Shown here: positions 8,660 through 16,915 of the stretch, piece after piece | Layout of the letters: each line of letters opens with the position of its first letter | Numbering within the stretch: position 1 is the first letter of the stretch | Source: Gilvimarinus japonicus | Lineage (GTDB): Bacteria > Pseudomonadota > Gammaproteobacteria > Pseudomonadales > Cellvibrionaceae | Direction: 5' to 3' | Length of the DNA: 64,000 nucleotides | Assembly (NCBI RefSeq): GCF_042847215.1 | Contig: NZ_AP031500.1 | Coordinates: 1,550,001 to 1,614,000 of the forward strand | Translations under genes and position numbers: made by a program | The notes under the pieces: model-generated | What the model saw: the letters and a program-made list of their open reading frames with translations, nothing else | Told to the model about the DNA's origin: nothing | Databases searched by the model: none

Positions 8660-9006
8660 CCTGACCTTTTGCCTATTAAAATGAGTTGCAGTGTCGTTTA
8701 AGGTTGTATTGTGCGCCATAGGCGGGTTTTTTAAACTGCCTTCCGCCGCTTTGGCAGATCCCTGCTTAATTACCCTTTTAGTAGGCCTACGTTCGACGGG
8801 CTGCTAGGGATAAAAAGTAGTGCTTCGTGGCGGGTTTTAATATGTAGCGTGTCGGCTATACCGGTGCGCCGACAGTGTTAACATTAAGTTACATAATTTA
8901 AGAGATTTTGCGTGTAATCTGGTTGCATGTCACTGCATGGTAGGCTGGTTTTTTCAGGGCTTATTTGCAGGTTACGGATCAAACAGCAACATTACAGGGA
9001 TCACTA
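8660..9006. other. Intergenic region, 347 bp
   Basis: I see no gene, RNA or convincing repeat. A T-rich stretch (GGGTTTTTTAAACTGCC) near 8725 could help end the cutC transcript, but it has no clear stem. Confidence 0.5.
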
Positions 9007-10845
9007 ATGCGTCTTATCAACTATATTATTATCTTGTCTGTTCTTCTCGTTACTGCGTGTGGCGGTGGGGAAAGCTCTTCCAGCAGCTCGTCATCAGTAT
9101 CCAGCTCTTCCAGCAGTAGTGAATCTAGCTCTAGCAGTTCAGTGGCGGTTATTTCACCCGAATCTGTCCCAGCAAACCTTACCCTGCAGTTAAACCCGGT
9201 AAAACACTTTAACTTTAGCTGGGATGCGGTTGAGGGCGCGGATTACTATCAATTATTTGAGAACGCCGACGGGGCGTCGGGCTTTATTCGAGTGGCCGAC
9301 AACATAGAGGCCACCAGTTATGACCACGAAGTGGCGCTGTATTTGCGCACCCATGCCAGTTATTTGGTTCAGGCTTGTAATGTCGCCGGTTGCAGTGATG
9401 AATCAGAAACGGTGAGTGTGAGCGGTAATCTCGCTGAGGCGGTGGGTTACATTAAGGCGCCGGTAACATTAGGTGCTACGCTCTTGATGAATGATCAGAA
9501 CGTTTCTCAGGGGTTTGGCGATATCGTAGCGTTATCGGGCGACGGCTCGATATTAGCGGTAGCCACACGTAATGATCTTGGCGGTGTGACGGACACTAGC
9601 GAAGATGCAGCGGTGCTTTTTGAGCAGGGGGGAGCGGCGGTCTATGTATTTACTAAAACCGATGCCGGGTGGCAGCAAACCGGCAGTGTTAGCGAACTGA
9701 GTGCTGATGTTACCTCGTTGGCATTATCTGATAACGGTGATGTGTTAGCGATCGGGCTGAGAGGAGAAAGCGGTGGTAGTACGGGTATCAATGGCGATGA
9801 GTCCGATCAGAGTGCTAGTGCCAGTGGCGCAGTTTATGTATACCGAGACAACGATGGGTGGGAAAAAGAAGCGTATATAAAAGCGTCTAATGCTCGCGCG
9901 TCTGATTGGTTTGGCTTATCGCTTGCGCTGTCTGCCGATGGGGCGACACTCGCGGTAGGTGCACCCGCAGAAAGAGGCCTTGCCACAGGAGTTAATGGCG
10001 ATGAAGCGTTGCGCGATAGCGCCTCTTTTTTTATTGGTGCTGCCTATGTTTTTACCGATGGTGATAATGGCTGGGAGCAAGAAGCCTATGTAAAAGCCAT
10101 CGGAAGTGGAACAGAGCCAGAAACTCAGTTTTTTGGCGATGCGGTAGCGTTGACGGCAGATGGCTCGTTACTGGCGGTTGGCGCGAGGCGCTCAACCTTT
10201 ACCGCCGGGGCGCCAGAAGGTATCCGTTATAACGGTGTTCACCTCTACCGAAAAACAGCTGGCCAGTGGCGAGCTGACACTATCGTAAACTCATCCGAGC
10301 CTTCACTTGGTTCGAATTTCGGTACTTCAGTAGCACTTTCTTCTGATGGAGCCGTACTTGCAGTGGGGGAGGATACCCTTGGGGCATTTTCTGACCTTGA
10401 CCTTTTTAATAAAGGGAGAGTCCATACTTATGTTCAGGTCGATGATCAGTGGGTTTTCCAGACGATATTGCAGCCCGAAAATGGAAACAAGTTTAATCAG
10501 TTTGGTCATAATATTGCGATGTCTAGTTCGGGCGATTTAATCGCTGTATGCGCTCCTAGTGATTACGGCGATTCGGTAGCACTAGAACCTGACTCGGGCG
10601 CGGAGACGCTGTCTGAAAGTGGAGCCGCTTATGTTTTCACCGAGCAAGACGGTGAGTGGTTGCAGCAGTCGTTTATTAAAGCCCCAAACCCCGATAGTGG
10701 TGATTATTTTTGTGGTTCGTTAGGCTTGAGTGCTAATGGCTCGACACTGGCGGTAGGCGCGCGTGGTGAAAGCGGGTCGGCAACGGGTGTTGGTGGTGAT
10801 ATGAATAACGACGCTAGTGGTGCTGGCGCGGTGTATATGTATTAA
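9007..10845 (+). CDS. Polyserine-linker lipoprotein with FG-GAP/beta-propeller-like repeats
   Basis: A 612-residue lipoprotein. The signal peptide ends in the lipobox LVTAC with Cys at about residue 17, followed by two serine runs (about residues 22-46) of the kind found in Saccharophagus-type secreted enzymes. A fibronectin-like segment (about 60-140) contains FSWDAVEGADYYQLF. From about 150 to the end there are seven or so repeats with the pattern GFGDIVALSGDGSILAVA..., each followed by AAYVFT/AVYVY strands. These resemble FG-GAP/integrin-alpha propeller blades. Repeated N-G-D-E loops may bind calcium. The start at 9007 gives the lipoprotein signal; the earlier ATG at 8965 does not. No catalytic residues were recognised, so a surface-binding role is inferred. 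Confidence 0.75.
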   Translation: MRLINYIIILSVLLVTACGGGESSSSSSSSVSSSSSSSESSSSSSVAVISPESVPANLTLQLNPVKHFNFSWDAVEGADYYQLFENADGASGFIRVADNIEATSYDHEVALYLRTHASYLVQACNVAGCSDESETVSVSGNLAEAVGYIKAPVTLGATLLMNDQNVSQGFGDIVALSGDGSILAVATRNDLGGVTDTSEDAAVLFEQGGAAVYVFTKTDAGWQQTGSVSELSADVTSLALSDNGDVLAIGLRGESGGSTGINGDESDQSASASGAVYVYRDNDGWEKEAYIKASNARASDWFGLSLALSADGATLAVGAPAERGLATGVNGDEALRDSASFFIGAAYVFTDGDNGWEQEAYVKAIGSGTEPETQFFGDAVALTADGSLLAVGARRSTFTAGAPEGIRYNGVHLYRKTAGQWRADTIVNSSEPSLGSNFGTSVALSSDGAVLAVGEDTLGAFSDLDLFNKGRVHTYVQVDDQWVFQTILQPENGNKFNQFGHNIAMSSSGDLIAVCAPSDYGDSVALEPDSGAETLSESGAAYVFTEQDGEWLQQSFIKAPNPDSGDYFCGSLGLSANGSTLAVGARGESGSATGVGGDMNNDASGAGAVYMY

Positions 10846-11322
10846 AGTGGCGGCAGGGTATATAACCGGCTGAGTGGGGTGCGGTTCAGTGATTCCATTC
10901 GCGAATGTTTTGTGCTGCCAAAGACGACTTACGGCTGTACACTTTTCGACTTTTCCTTCGGCCGCCGGGTGGGTGGCTGAAGGAAAACCGGTTGAAGGTT
11001 CAGCCGTCGTAAGTTGTTTGGTACCTAGAATAATAGAACGTTGCACAAGCTATGATTAAGCGGTGAGAGCTATTTTAGTTGGAGCTACCTCATTGACATA
11101 ATGTTTATATTTTTTTCTGGCCAATCAAGATGCAAACGCACGTTGACTTAGATTGAGCTAGAGCCTCAGGGTTGGTTTGTACTAATTTATTCCGAGTTAT
11201 GGTCGTTAATCTTTTGATTCTTTTTTTACTAATTTAAATAGCGCCCGGCTCAAATACCCTATATTTACGTTTGGGTGAGATGAGTCTAAATTGGGTTGGG
11301 CGTTATTTTTGGGTTTGTTCAG
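10846..11322. other. Intergenic region, 477 bp, with a long imperfect hairpin
   Basis: No gene is visible. A large imperfect inverted repeat spans about 10923-11020. A second pair, AAATAGCGCCC (11236-11246) and GGGCGTTATTT (11298-11308), has one wobble and lies just beyond the stop of the minus-strand reductase. It could act as that operon's terminator despite its long loop. Confidence 0.5.
10923..11020. repeat. Long imperfect inverted repeat
   Basis: Outer arms CTTACGGCTG (10928-10937) and CAGCCGTCGTAAG (11001-11013) pair apart from a CGT bulge. Inner arms TTTTCCTTCGGCC (10951-10963) and GGCTGAAGGAAAA (10975-10987) pair over 13 positions with one wobble. The whole could fold into a cruciform or RNA hairpin of about 100 nt. 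No flanking target duplication is evident. Confidence 0.5.
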
Positions 11323-12573
11323 CTAGCGAAGCAAATCTTTTAGGTCTACGTTCGTGTTAGAAACGTCGGCTTTTTTGGGTTGCTTTTTGTCGGCAATGAA
11401 TTTTGTGCCTACCACATAGGCTTTGGCATTGTTAACGGCGTCTACGGCGAGTAACTCGTCGTCTTTAAAATACCACGTAGAGAATTTGTGTTGGCCGTTT
11501 TCGCTTTCGTCGCGTTTGATGATGTTGTTGTAGCCTTGAGATAAACCTACCATTTGCAATTTGACGTCGTATTGATCAGACCAAAACCAAGGGAGGGCGT
11601 CGTAATCGGCTTCTTTGCCAGTCAGTGCTTTGGCGGTCGTTTTAGCTTGGTCGACAGCGTTTTGTACGGACTCTAACCGCAAAAAGCGGTCGTAGTGTTT
11701 GTTGTGGTGGTAGGTACAGTCGCCTATGGCGTAAATGTTAACATCGCTGGTGCGGCAAGAGGCGTCTACCTTAATGCCGTTGTCTATTTCTAGCCCTGCC
11801 TCTTCGGCCAGCTCTTGATTGACCCGAATACCCACGCCCATGACTATAAGATTCGCAGGGTAAATTGAGCCGTCGGAGCAAACGACTTCTTGAGTGTCGG
11901 CTGTTTGGCGCAGCTCTACCACGTTTTTCTCGGTGTGAATTTTGACATTATTATCCGCGTGCAAGCGATGAAAAAACTCGGACATAACTGGCGCGGTTAC
12001 CCGGGCTAAAATACGCTCTTCACGCTCTAATACTGTGACTTTCGCGCCCATTTTTTGTAGCGATGCCGCGGTTTCTAAGCCAATGTAGCCGCCGCCGATA
12101 ATCACAACGTGTTTGCTGTCGCTTTGCGCGAAGGCGCTGCGAATCTGATTGACATGTTCCGCGGTACGCATTGGGAATAAATGCTTAACGCTGTCGATGC
12201 CTTTTATGGGCGGGATGATAGGCCGCGCACCTACGGCGAGTACGAGCTTGTCATAGTGTTGGCTGCTGCCGTCTTCAAAATTTACCAACTGTTGGTGATG
12301 GTCGATGGCGGTGACCGTATGGCCCAGATGTAGCTTTATGCCGTTGTCTTCATAGGCTTTGAGCGACTTTAGCAGGATTTTTTCTAATCCGGCGTCGCTC
12401 AATAAGTGTGCTTTGGACAAAGGCGGACGGTGATAGGGCGGGTTGGGGTCTTTATCGATAACGTGGATATCACCACTCCAGCCCTCTTTTCGTAGGGCAA
12501 AAGCGAGGTTAACGCCGCCGTGACTGGCGCCGATAATAATGCAAACATCGTTGCCGGATTGTGGGTTTGTCAT
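11323..12573 (-). CDS. FAD-dependent ferredoxin reductase (P450 electron-transfer partner)
   Basis: A 416-residue NAD(P)H:ferredoxin reductase of the putidaredoxin-reductase/rhodocoxin-reductase type. The FAD-binding start CIIIGASHGGVNLAFALR lies near residue 10. The NADH-binding motif VIIGGGYIGLETAASL lies near residue 155, and the second FAD segment NIYAIGDCTYH near residue 285. The start at 12573 is preferred because AAGGAAG precedes it and the preceding 38 residues of the open frame are not protein-like. It ends a three-gene minus-strand operon after the ferredoxin (13-bp gap) and P450. It should pass electrons from NAD(P)H to that ferredoxin. Confidence 0.9.
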   Translation of the reverse strand: MTNPQSGNDVCIIIGASHGGVNLAFALRKEGWSGDIHVIDKDPNPPYHRPPLSKAHLLSDAGLEKILLKSLKAYEDNGIKLHLGHTVTAIDHHQQLVNFEDGSSQHYDKLVLAVGARPIIPPIKGIDSVKHLFPMRTAEHVNQIRSAFAQSDSKHVVIIGGGYIGLETAASLQKMGAKVTVLEREERILARVTAPVMSEFFHRLHADNNVKIHTEKNVVELRQTADTQEVVCSDGSIYPANLIVMGVGIRVNQELAEEAGLEIDNGIKVDASCRTSDVNIYAIGDCTYHHNKHYDRFLRLESVQNAVDQAKTTAKALTGKEADYDALPWFWSDQYDVKLQMVGLSQGYNNIIKRDESENGQHKFSTWYFKDDELLAVDAVNNAKAYVVGTKFIADKKQPKKADVSNTNVDLKDLLR

Positions 12574-12586
12574 GGCGGCTTCCTTT

Positions 12587-12898
12587 TTATTCGTGGGCGA
12601 CGTGCAATACGATGCCGTCCAGTTGGTCGGAGATATCGATCTGACAGCACAGGCGGCTGCGCTCGTTGGCCGCATCGTCGAGCTCAAGCATGTCTTTTTC
12701 TATTTCGCCTGCCTCGCCGACACGTTCAAGTGAGGTGGGGTCTACGTGTACGTGGCAGGTAGCACATGAGCAAACGCCGCCGCAGTCACCATCAATGCCC
12801 TGTACACCGTTTTGTACCGCCAGCTCCATCACAGAGCCCGCTTCGCCCTCGCAGACTATGGTTTCGTTTTCGCGAGTAATAAAAGTAATTTTAGCCAT
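12587..12898 (-). CDS. [2Fe-2S] ferredoxin, putidaredoxin-like
   Basis: A 103-residue adrenodoxin/putidaredoxin-type ferredoxin. The cluster ligands are visible as C39-x5-C45-x2-C48 (DCGGVCSCATCHVHVDP) with the fourth Cys in RLCCQI. The acidic stretch EIEKDMLELDD matches the partner-docking region of this family. Length is normal. An in-frame start 21 bp upstream is possible, but 12898 gives the usual N-terminus MAKITF. It lies between the P450 and reductase genes and should carry electrons between them. Confidence 0.93.
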   Translation of the reverse strand: MAKITFITRENETIVCEGEAGSVMELAVQNGVQGIDGDCGGVCSCATCHVHVDPTSLERVGEAGEIEKDMLELDDAANERSRLCCQIDISDQLDGIVLHVAHE

Positions 12899-12940
12899 TT
12901 TTTGTGCCTCGGTATCCACGGTTGATTGATTTGTAAGGCG

Positions 12941-14116
12941 TTACGCAGGGTGAAACGCTACGTTCAGAGAGTGATAGCCCACTTTGCGCTCAAACTCGCC
13001 CCATTGCTCGATGTTTTCGTCGGCGCTTAGAAAGTCGATATGATCGACGCGCTGGCATAGCTCATCGATCAGAACTTGCATAATTGTGCGAGCGTGGGTG
13101 GCTCCCAGACAATTGTGGGTAGCAAAGCCAAAAGCCACATGGGGGTTAATCTTTCGGTCTAGTACTACCTCGTTGGGGTTTTCAAATACGGTCTCGTCGC
13201 GATTGGCCGAGGCCCAGCAAAGCGAGATGCGGCTGTCGGCTGGCACCGCATGCTCACACACGGTTGTGTCTTCGGTGGTAACCCGGCCCATATGGGTTAA
13301 AGGTGAGAAGTAACGAATTAGCTCTTCGATTGCGCGGGTTCGAATCTCCGGCTCATCGCGTAAACGCTTAAGCGATTCTGGATGGTCAGCGAGGTAGGCC
13401 AGGGTATTAGTGACCATATTGATTACGGTGTCGCGGCCACCGGCAAAGGTCAGAATAATAATGCCTTTGATTTGCTCGCGGCTGAGTCGTTCGCCATCCA
13501 CCTCGGCCGCCAGTAGGGTTGAAAACAAATCCTCGCTGGGGTTGATTTCGGCTTCATCTATTTTCTGCTCAATGTAATCGTACAGCTGCTGCGCTTTACC
13601 GGCATCCAGCGGGTCGTCTTCGCTGCGAAACACATGGGTGCCCCAACCGATAAAGGTCTCGGCTTCGGCCTCTGGCGTGTTCATCAGCAGCGTCAAGGCG
13701 CGCGACTGTAGCAGTAGTGAGAAACCGTAGATGGCTTCTATGCTGTCTTGCTGGTTTACGTCATGTATTAGTGTACGGATTTGCTCGCGCAGTTTCTCGC
13801 GATAGTCGTCTTGCAGTGGGCGTTTAAACCAAGGGTCTAACAGCGCACGGAAGCCACCGTGCTTGGGAGGGTCTACCTCAAAGGGGATTTGCCGGGTATC
13901 GCGAATATTCACCTCAGAAGGCACGACAATACGGCCCGGAGTGGCTTCGGAGGAGTAGGTTTTCCAGTTGTGAGCGCATTTGCGTACATCCTTTAAACGC
14001 AGCACCATTTTAACCGGATCGCTCTGATCGTCGATATCACTCACGCCCTGTTCTACACGTGCTTGTTTAAACGGGTCTGGGTGGTTTGATGGCTTCACGG
14101 TTTGCCCTCCGTTCAT
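12941..14116 (-). CDS. Cytochrome P450, probable 6-O-methyl-D-galactose demethylase
   Basis: A 391-residue soluble bacterial P450. The heme-ligand loop is FGFATHNCLG with axial C336. The I-helix oxygen-activation segment is FAGGRDT, and the K-helix ExxR is EELIR. A P450-ferredoxin-reductase trio inside red-algal galactan loci is known in Zobellia and Formosa to oxidatively demethylate 6-O-methyl-D-galactose, releasing formaldehyde. Context (GH86, GH50, AHG and galactose genes) fits this and motivates the call; the substrate itself is not readable from sequence. The start is uncertain: ATG at 14116, or GTG at 14098, which has a better-placed GGAGGG. A TGTCA-N6-TGACA palindrome lies 23 bp upstream of the ATG. 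Confidence 0.85.
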   Translation of the reverse strand: MNGGQTVKPSNHPDPFKQARVEQGVSDIDDQSDPVKMVLRLKDVRKCAHNWKTYSSEATPGRIVVPSEVNIRDTRQIPFEVDPPKHGGFRALLDPWFKRPLQDDYREKLREQIRTLIHDVNQQDSIEAIYGFSLLLQSRALTLLMNTPEAEAETFIGWGTHVFRSEDDPLDAGKAQQLYDYIEQKIDEAEINPSEDLFSTLLAAEVDGERLSREQIKGIIILTFAGGRDTVINMVTNTLAYLADHPESLKRLRDEPEIRTRAIEELIRYFSPLTHMGRVTTEDTTVCEHAVPADSRISLCWASANRDETVFENPNEVVLDRKINPHVAFGFATHNCLGATHARTIMQVLIDELCQRVDHIDFLSADENIEQWGEFERKVGYHSLNVAFHPA

Positions 14117-14138
14117 TATGGGAGCCCTTTTGTGGACA

Positions 14139-14156
14139 ATGTCATATTAATGACAT
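14139..14156. promoter_or_regulatory. TGTCA-N6-TGACA palindrome upstream of P450 operon
   Basis: ATGTCAT-ATTA-ATGACAT is a perfect 7-bp-arm palindrome just upstream of the P450 start. An 18-mer matching it at 14 positions occurs at 36329-36346 between the ADH and AraC genes. A shared regulator is inferred. Confidence 0.5.
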
Positions 14157-14220
14157 CTTATGGCAGGTCTTTAGTGCTATATAGGGGTTCTTTGGCTAAA
14201 AATATTAGAAATATGCTCAT

Positions 14221-14457
14221 TTAGCCCTGGTGGCGATAATCGTTCAGCATTTGTACGAGTTCGGGTGCTATGCCTAGGTAAATAGCGGCGTGTATAAAAA
14301 GCTCGGGGGAGACACTTGGGTCGTTTTCTGCCATGCGTAAGATGTCGTTGCATGATAGCCCAAGTTGTGTGGCGAGGTGCTCCGGGCCTGTGGCAGGCTG
14401 CTCTGCCAGGTGGCATTTAAGTGTCAATGAAACGCACTGTAATAGCTCGGGGTTCAT
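14221..14457 (-). CDS. Small hypothetical protein, HTH-like helical
   Basis: A 78-residue, largely helical, acidic protein (MNPELLQCVSL...). The stretch GPEHLATQLGLSCNDILRMAEND resembles a helix-turn-helix, and LFIHAAIYLGIAPELVQML resembles the second half of a short regulatory domain. I do not recognise a family. The ribosome site is weak. It lies between the P450 operon and the GH86 gene, on the same strand as both. It might be a small regulator, but nothing else supports that. Confidence 0.45.
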   Translation of the reverse strand: MNPELLQCVSLTLKCHLAEQPATGPEHLATQLGLSCNDILRMAENDPSVSPELFIHAAIYLGIAPELVQMLNDYRHQG

Positions 14458-14483
14458 CGTGGTTACCGCTTTATTGTTATGGA

Positions 14484-14507
14484 AAGGCAGCCCCTGGGGG
14501 CTGCCTT
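14484..14507 (-). terminator. Terminator hairpin after GH86 gene
   Basis: AAGGCAGCCCC (14484-14494) and GGGGCTGCCTT (14497-14507) form a perfect 11-bp stem just beyond the GH86 stop on the minus strand. The following minus-strand bases (CCATAACAATAA) are A/T-rich without a strong U-run. Confidence 0.6.
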
Positions 14508-14512
14508 AAAGT

Positions 14513-16654
14513 TTACAGTGTATTAAGTGCTTGCTCCGACTCGTAAAGTTCCAACACCGCTGAGCTAACGTAGCCGCCGTTATCGCTGAAGTTCAGTGTT
14601 AGTTTATTGCTGGAGGCAAGTAGTTCGAGTGGTACGGGTATCTCTAAAGTACCAAAAAAGCTCTGGCGTCCTTTGCCGTCCAGGTATTGATCGTCGCCTC
14701 GGATATCGTTGGGTACCTCAAGGCTCTGGCCATTAAAGCTGATGCTTGGTTTTAGTGATAAGCCGTGGTTGCGACCGACGCTGACTCGCAGTGTCAGCTT
14801 GCCAGCGGCGGGTGGGCTGAGCTCATTAAAGGCAAACTCGATGTTCTCCCCGGCGCTAATGGCTTGCTTGTAACGGTCGGCATAGATGTAGCGCTTATTT
14901 ACGGTATTAACGGCCTCGCTAACCTGGCTGTTAAAACTAATGACCATACTGGCCTCGGGCCCCAGAGTGATGGCCGAGCTAAAATCAGCTAGCGAGCTGT
15001 GCTCGATTACCGGAGTGCGCTGGTTTTGCGTAGCGCCGTTGTCACCTAGATAGAGGTGTTTTATTTCAATGTTTTGGGTTGAGAGACCGTCGGGCAGATT
15101 GAGGTTAAAAGTCTGCTCGTCAAAGTCTAGGTTGGTAAGTACCACATAGTGAGTGTCGCCATCGACATAGGCATCGACTAGTAGATCGCGATCGGAGCTG
15201 GCGGTGTACAGGCGCTCGCCTTTAACGTCTTGCCACAGTGCGAAAAAATCCACCAATTCTGAATAAACCCACTCTTCACCGGTTTCTCCTTCACCCTCTT
15301 TTTTCTGGCGCATTAGGCGCGAGGGGTAGGGCACATCGGCGGATTTACGCCCCCACTCGGCTTTAACCGTAAAAAAAGGTATCGCCATTTCGATTTGGTC
15401 GGCGCGCTGCATAAACTGCATCATCATCGCGTTGGCTGACTTTACAATCAGCCAGTCGCGGTAGGGTACCCAAGGGCCGTTATCCAAGGCGTGAGTTTGT
15501 GCGCTGTACTCAGAGATCAGCAGTGGTTTTACCTCACCTTCGGTCATCACGCTGTATTGGTTGAGCATGTCGAAGGTGGCCTCAAGGTTCGAGCCTTTGC
15601 GGTAGCGCTTAACTAAGCTGCCACCGTCACCACCGGGGAAGATCGGGAAGTCGTAAAAGTGAAGCGATATAAAATCCATGTTCTCGCCCGCGATATCCAT
15701 AAACAGCTTGTCTCGCTCTTCCCAGCGCTGAAAGTTGTCTTTTTCAAAGTCCGGGAAGGCCGCGGTGTAACCGCCCAGCAGCACATCGGGATTGAGCTTG
15801 CGCACGGCGTCGGCCACGGCGTTGTGGAATGCAAAAACCTTGGCAGGGTCTTCGGGATTGTCGGCGGCGGTCACAAGATCGTACAGCGGCTCGTTCATCA
15901 CCTCTAGGTACTTGGGCTTTGGTTGGCCCGCCTCGCCCGCGCTTTGACGGAAGTAGTTAGCCAGAAACAAGCCCATATAGTCGCCAGTGGCGGTGCCAAA
16001 CGGCGCTTCAGGCGTATTGGCTTGAGAAAGTGCCCAGCCCTGGCCGGTTAAGGTGCCGTCGGGCCAGTAGGGGTGTTGTTGTGCGGCCACCACCATCTGG
16101 CTATTGCGGTGCTCTTGGGCTCGCTGTTGTTGGCCTCGCTCGTCGGTACGGAAGTCGTACCAGCCTGTGGTTTCCCCACCAATACGCTCCGCATCGGTGG
16201 CGCTGGCGTAGTCTGGTCGCAAAGGGTCCTCGGCTATTTGCGATAGTTGCCAAGCCATGCTGCCAGTGTCTCGGCCAAAGTACACATCATAGGTCTCGAC
16301 AAACTCGGGCATTAGGGCGTTGCCGCCTACGCTCTCGTCATTAGTACCCAACCACCAATCATTTTCAGTGTGAGAGGCGTGCAGGGTAATGAATTTTTCG
16401 CGCTCAAAGGTGGTTGAGTCCCCAATATGCAGCCGACTGGTTGGGTCGACAAGTACCTGAGTATGGCTAACACTTGAAGAGCTAGAGCTAGAGCTAGAGC
16501 TAGAGCTAGAGCTAGAGCTAGAGCTAGAGCTAGAGCTGGAAAGGCTGCCGTTACCGGAACCTCCGGAGCCCGACGAGCCGCCGCAGGCGGTTAGCGTAAG
16601 GCTGCAGGCGATCAACGCCGATAAATAGAGCGCTTTGTGGGAGTGGATAGTCAT
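14513..16654 (-). CDS. GH86 beta-agarase/beta-porphyranase lipoprotein
   Basis: A 713-residue surface lipoprotein. The lipobox SLTLTAC places the lipidated Cys at residue 24. A Gly/Ser segment and a run of 23 serines (39-61) lead to a single catalytic domain. GH86 features are VYFGRDTGSMAWQL near residue 125, acid/base E255 in YLEVMNEP and nucleophile E382 in PLLISEYS. A C-terminal beta-sandwich starts at about residue 480. GH86 enzymes endo-hydrolyse agarose or porphyran beta-1,4 bonds; which one applies here cannot be told. It sits divergent from the AHG operon and next to the P450 operon, so activity on methylated agar or porphyran is plausible. Lipidation suggests it works on the cell surface. 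Confidence 0.88.
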   Translation of the reverse strand: MTIHSHKALYLSALIACSLTLTACGGSSGSGGSGNGSLSSSSSSSSSSSSSSSSSSSSSSSVSHTQVLVDPTSRLHIGDSTTFEREKFITLHASHTENDWWLGTNDESVGGNALMPEFVETYDVYFGRDTGSMAWQLSQIAEDPLRPDYASATDAERIGGETTGWYDFRTDERGQQQRAQEHRNSQMVVAAQQHPYWPDGTLTGQGWALSQANTPEAPFGTATGDYMGLFLANYFRQSAGEAGQPKPKYLEVMNEPLYDLVTAADNPEDPAKVFAFHNAVADAVRKLNPDVLLGGYTAAFPDFEKDNFQRWEERDKLFMDIAGENMDFISLHFYDFPIFPGGDGGSLVKRYRKGSNLEATFDMLNQYSVMTEGEVKPLLISEYSAQTHALDNGPWVPYRDWLIVKSANAMMMQFMQRADQIEMAIPFFTVKAEWGRKSADVPYPSRLMRQKKEGEGETGEEWVYSELVDFFALWQDVKGERLYTASSDRDLLVDAYVDGDTHYVVLTNLDFDEQTFNLNLPDGLSTQNIEIKHLYLGDNGATQNQRTPVIEHSSLADFSSAITLGPEASMVISFNSQVSEAVNTVNKRYIYADRYKQAISAGENIEFAFNELSPPAAGKLTLRVSVGRNHGLSLKPSISFNGQSLEVPNDIRGDDQYLDGKGRQSFFGTLEIPVPLELLASSNKLTLNFSDNGGYVSSAVLELYESEQALNTL
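16479..16538 (-). repeat. Hexanucleotide tandem repeat encoding polyserine linker
   Basis: GAGCTA on the plus strand repeats about ten times in a row, the last copy being GAGCTG. Read on the minus strand it encodes Ser-Ser per unit, so gain or loss of a unit by slippage would change linker length without a frameshift. The other polyserine linkers in the window use mixed codons and are not tandem repeats at DNA level. Confidence 0.9.
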
Positions 16655-16816
16655 AGATACCTCTTAGGATGATCGACGCGCTGCGTCGGTGCATTTATTG
16701 TGATTATGTTTACCCAGGCGTGGGTGGTCGGTTGGACCGTACCTCCCTCTGTTCTTTTATTTTTGTGCTATTTCAATAAAAACGATTATTTTGCTATAGC
16801 ACTAAGTGTATAGTAT

Positions 16817-16828
16817 ATTGTATACAAT
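16817..16828. promoter_or_regulatory. ATTGTATACAAT palindrome, AHG operon/GH86 divergent region
   Basis: A perfect 12-bp palindrome lies in the divergent space between the GH86 gene and the MFS gene. Identical copies occur at 42890 and 55350, and close variants at 18490, 27965 and 37360. FCD-type GntR regulators bind sites of the TNGT-N-ACNA kind, and one is encoded at 33504-34118. Confidence 0.65.
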
Positions 16829-16915
16829 CGCCAATGTGCGAGCGTTAAAGGCAGGCGCGTAAGCCGTGCCAGGCGCTTACGCGTTATCCATAATAATTAG
16901 GCTTTGGTAACTTCT

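Noticed and set aside
9073..9150. Serine-rich stretches as CRISPR-like or DNA-level repeats
   Set aside because: These are mixed AGC/TCT-type codons of polyserine linkers; only the copy at 16479-16538 is a true tandem DNA repeat.
10923..11020. Hairpin as an integron attC site
   Set aside because: The size is right and the stem imperfect, but the conserved GTTRRRY/RYYYAAC ends are absent and there is no cassette array or integrase.
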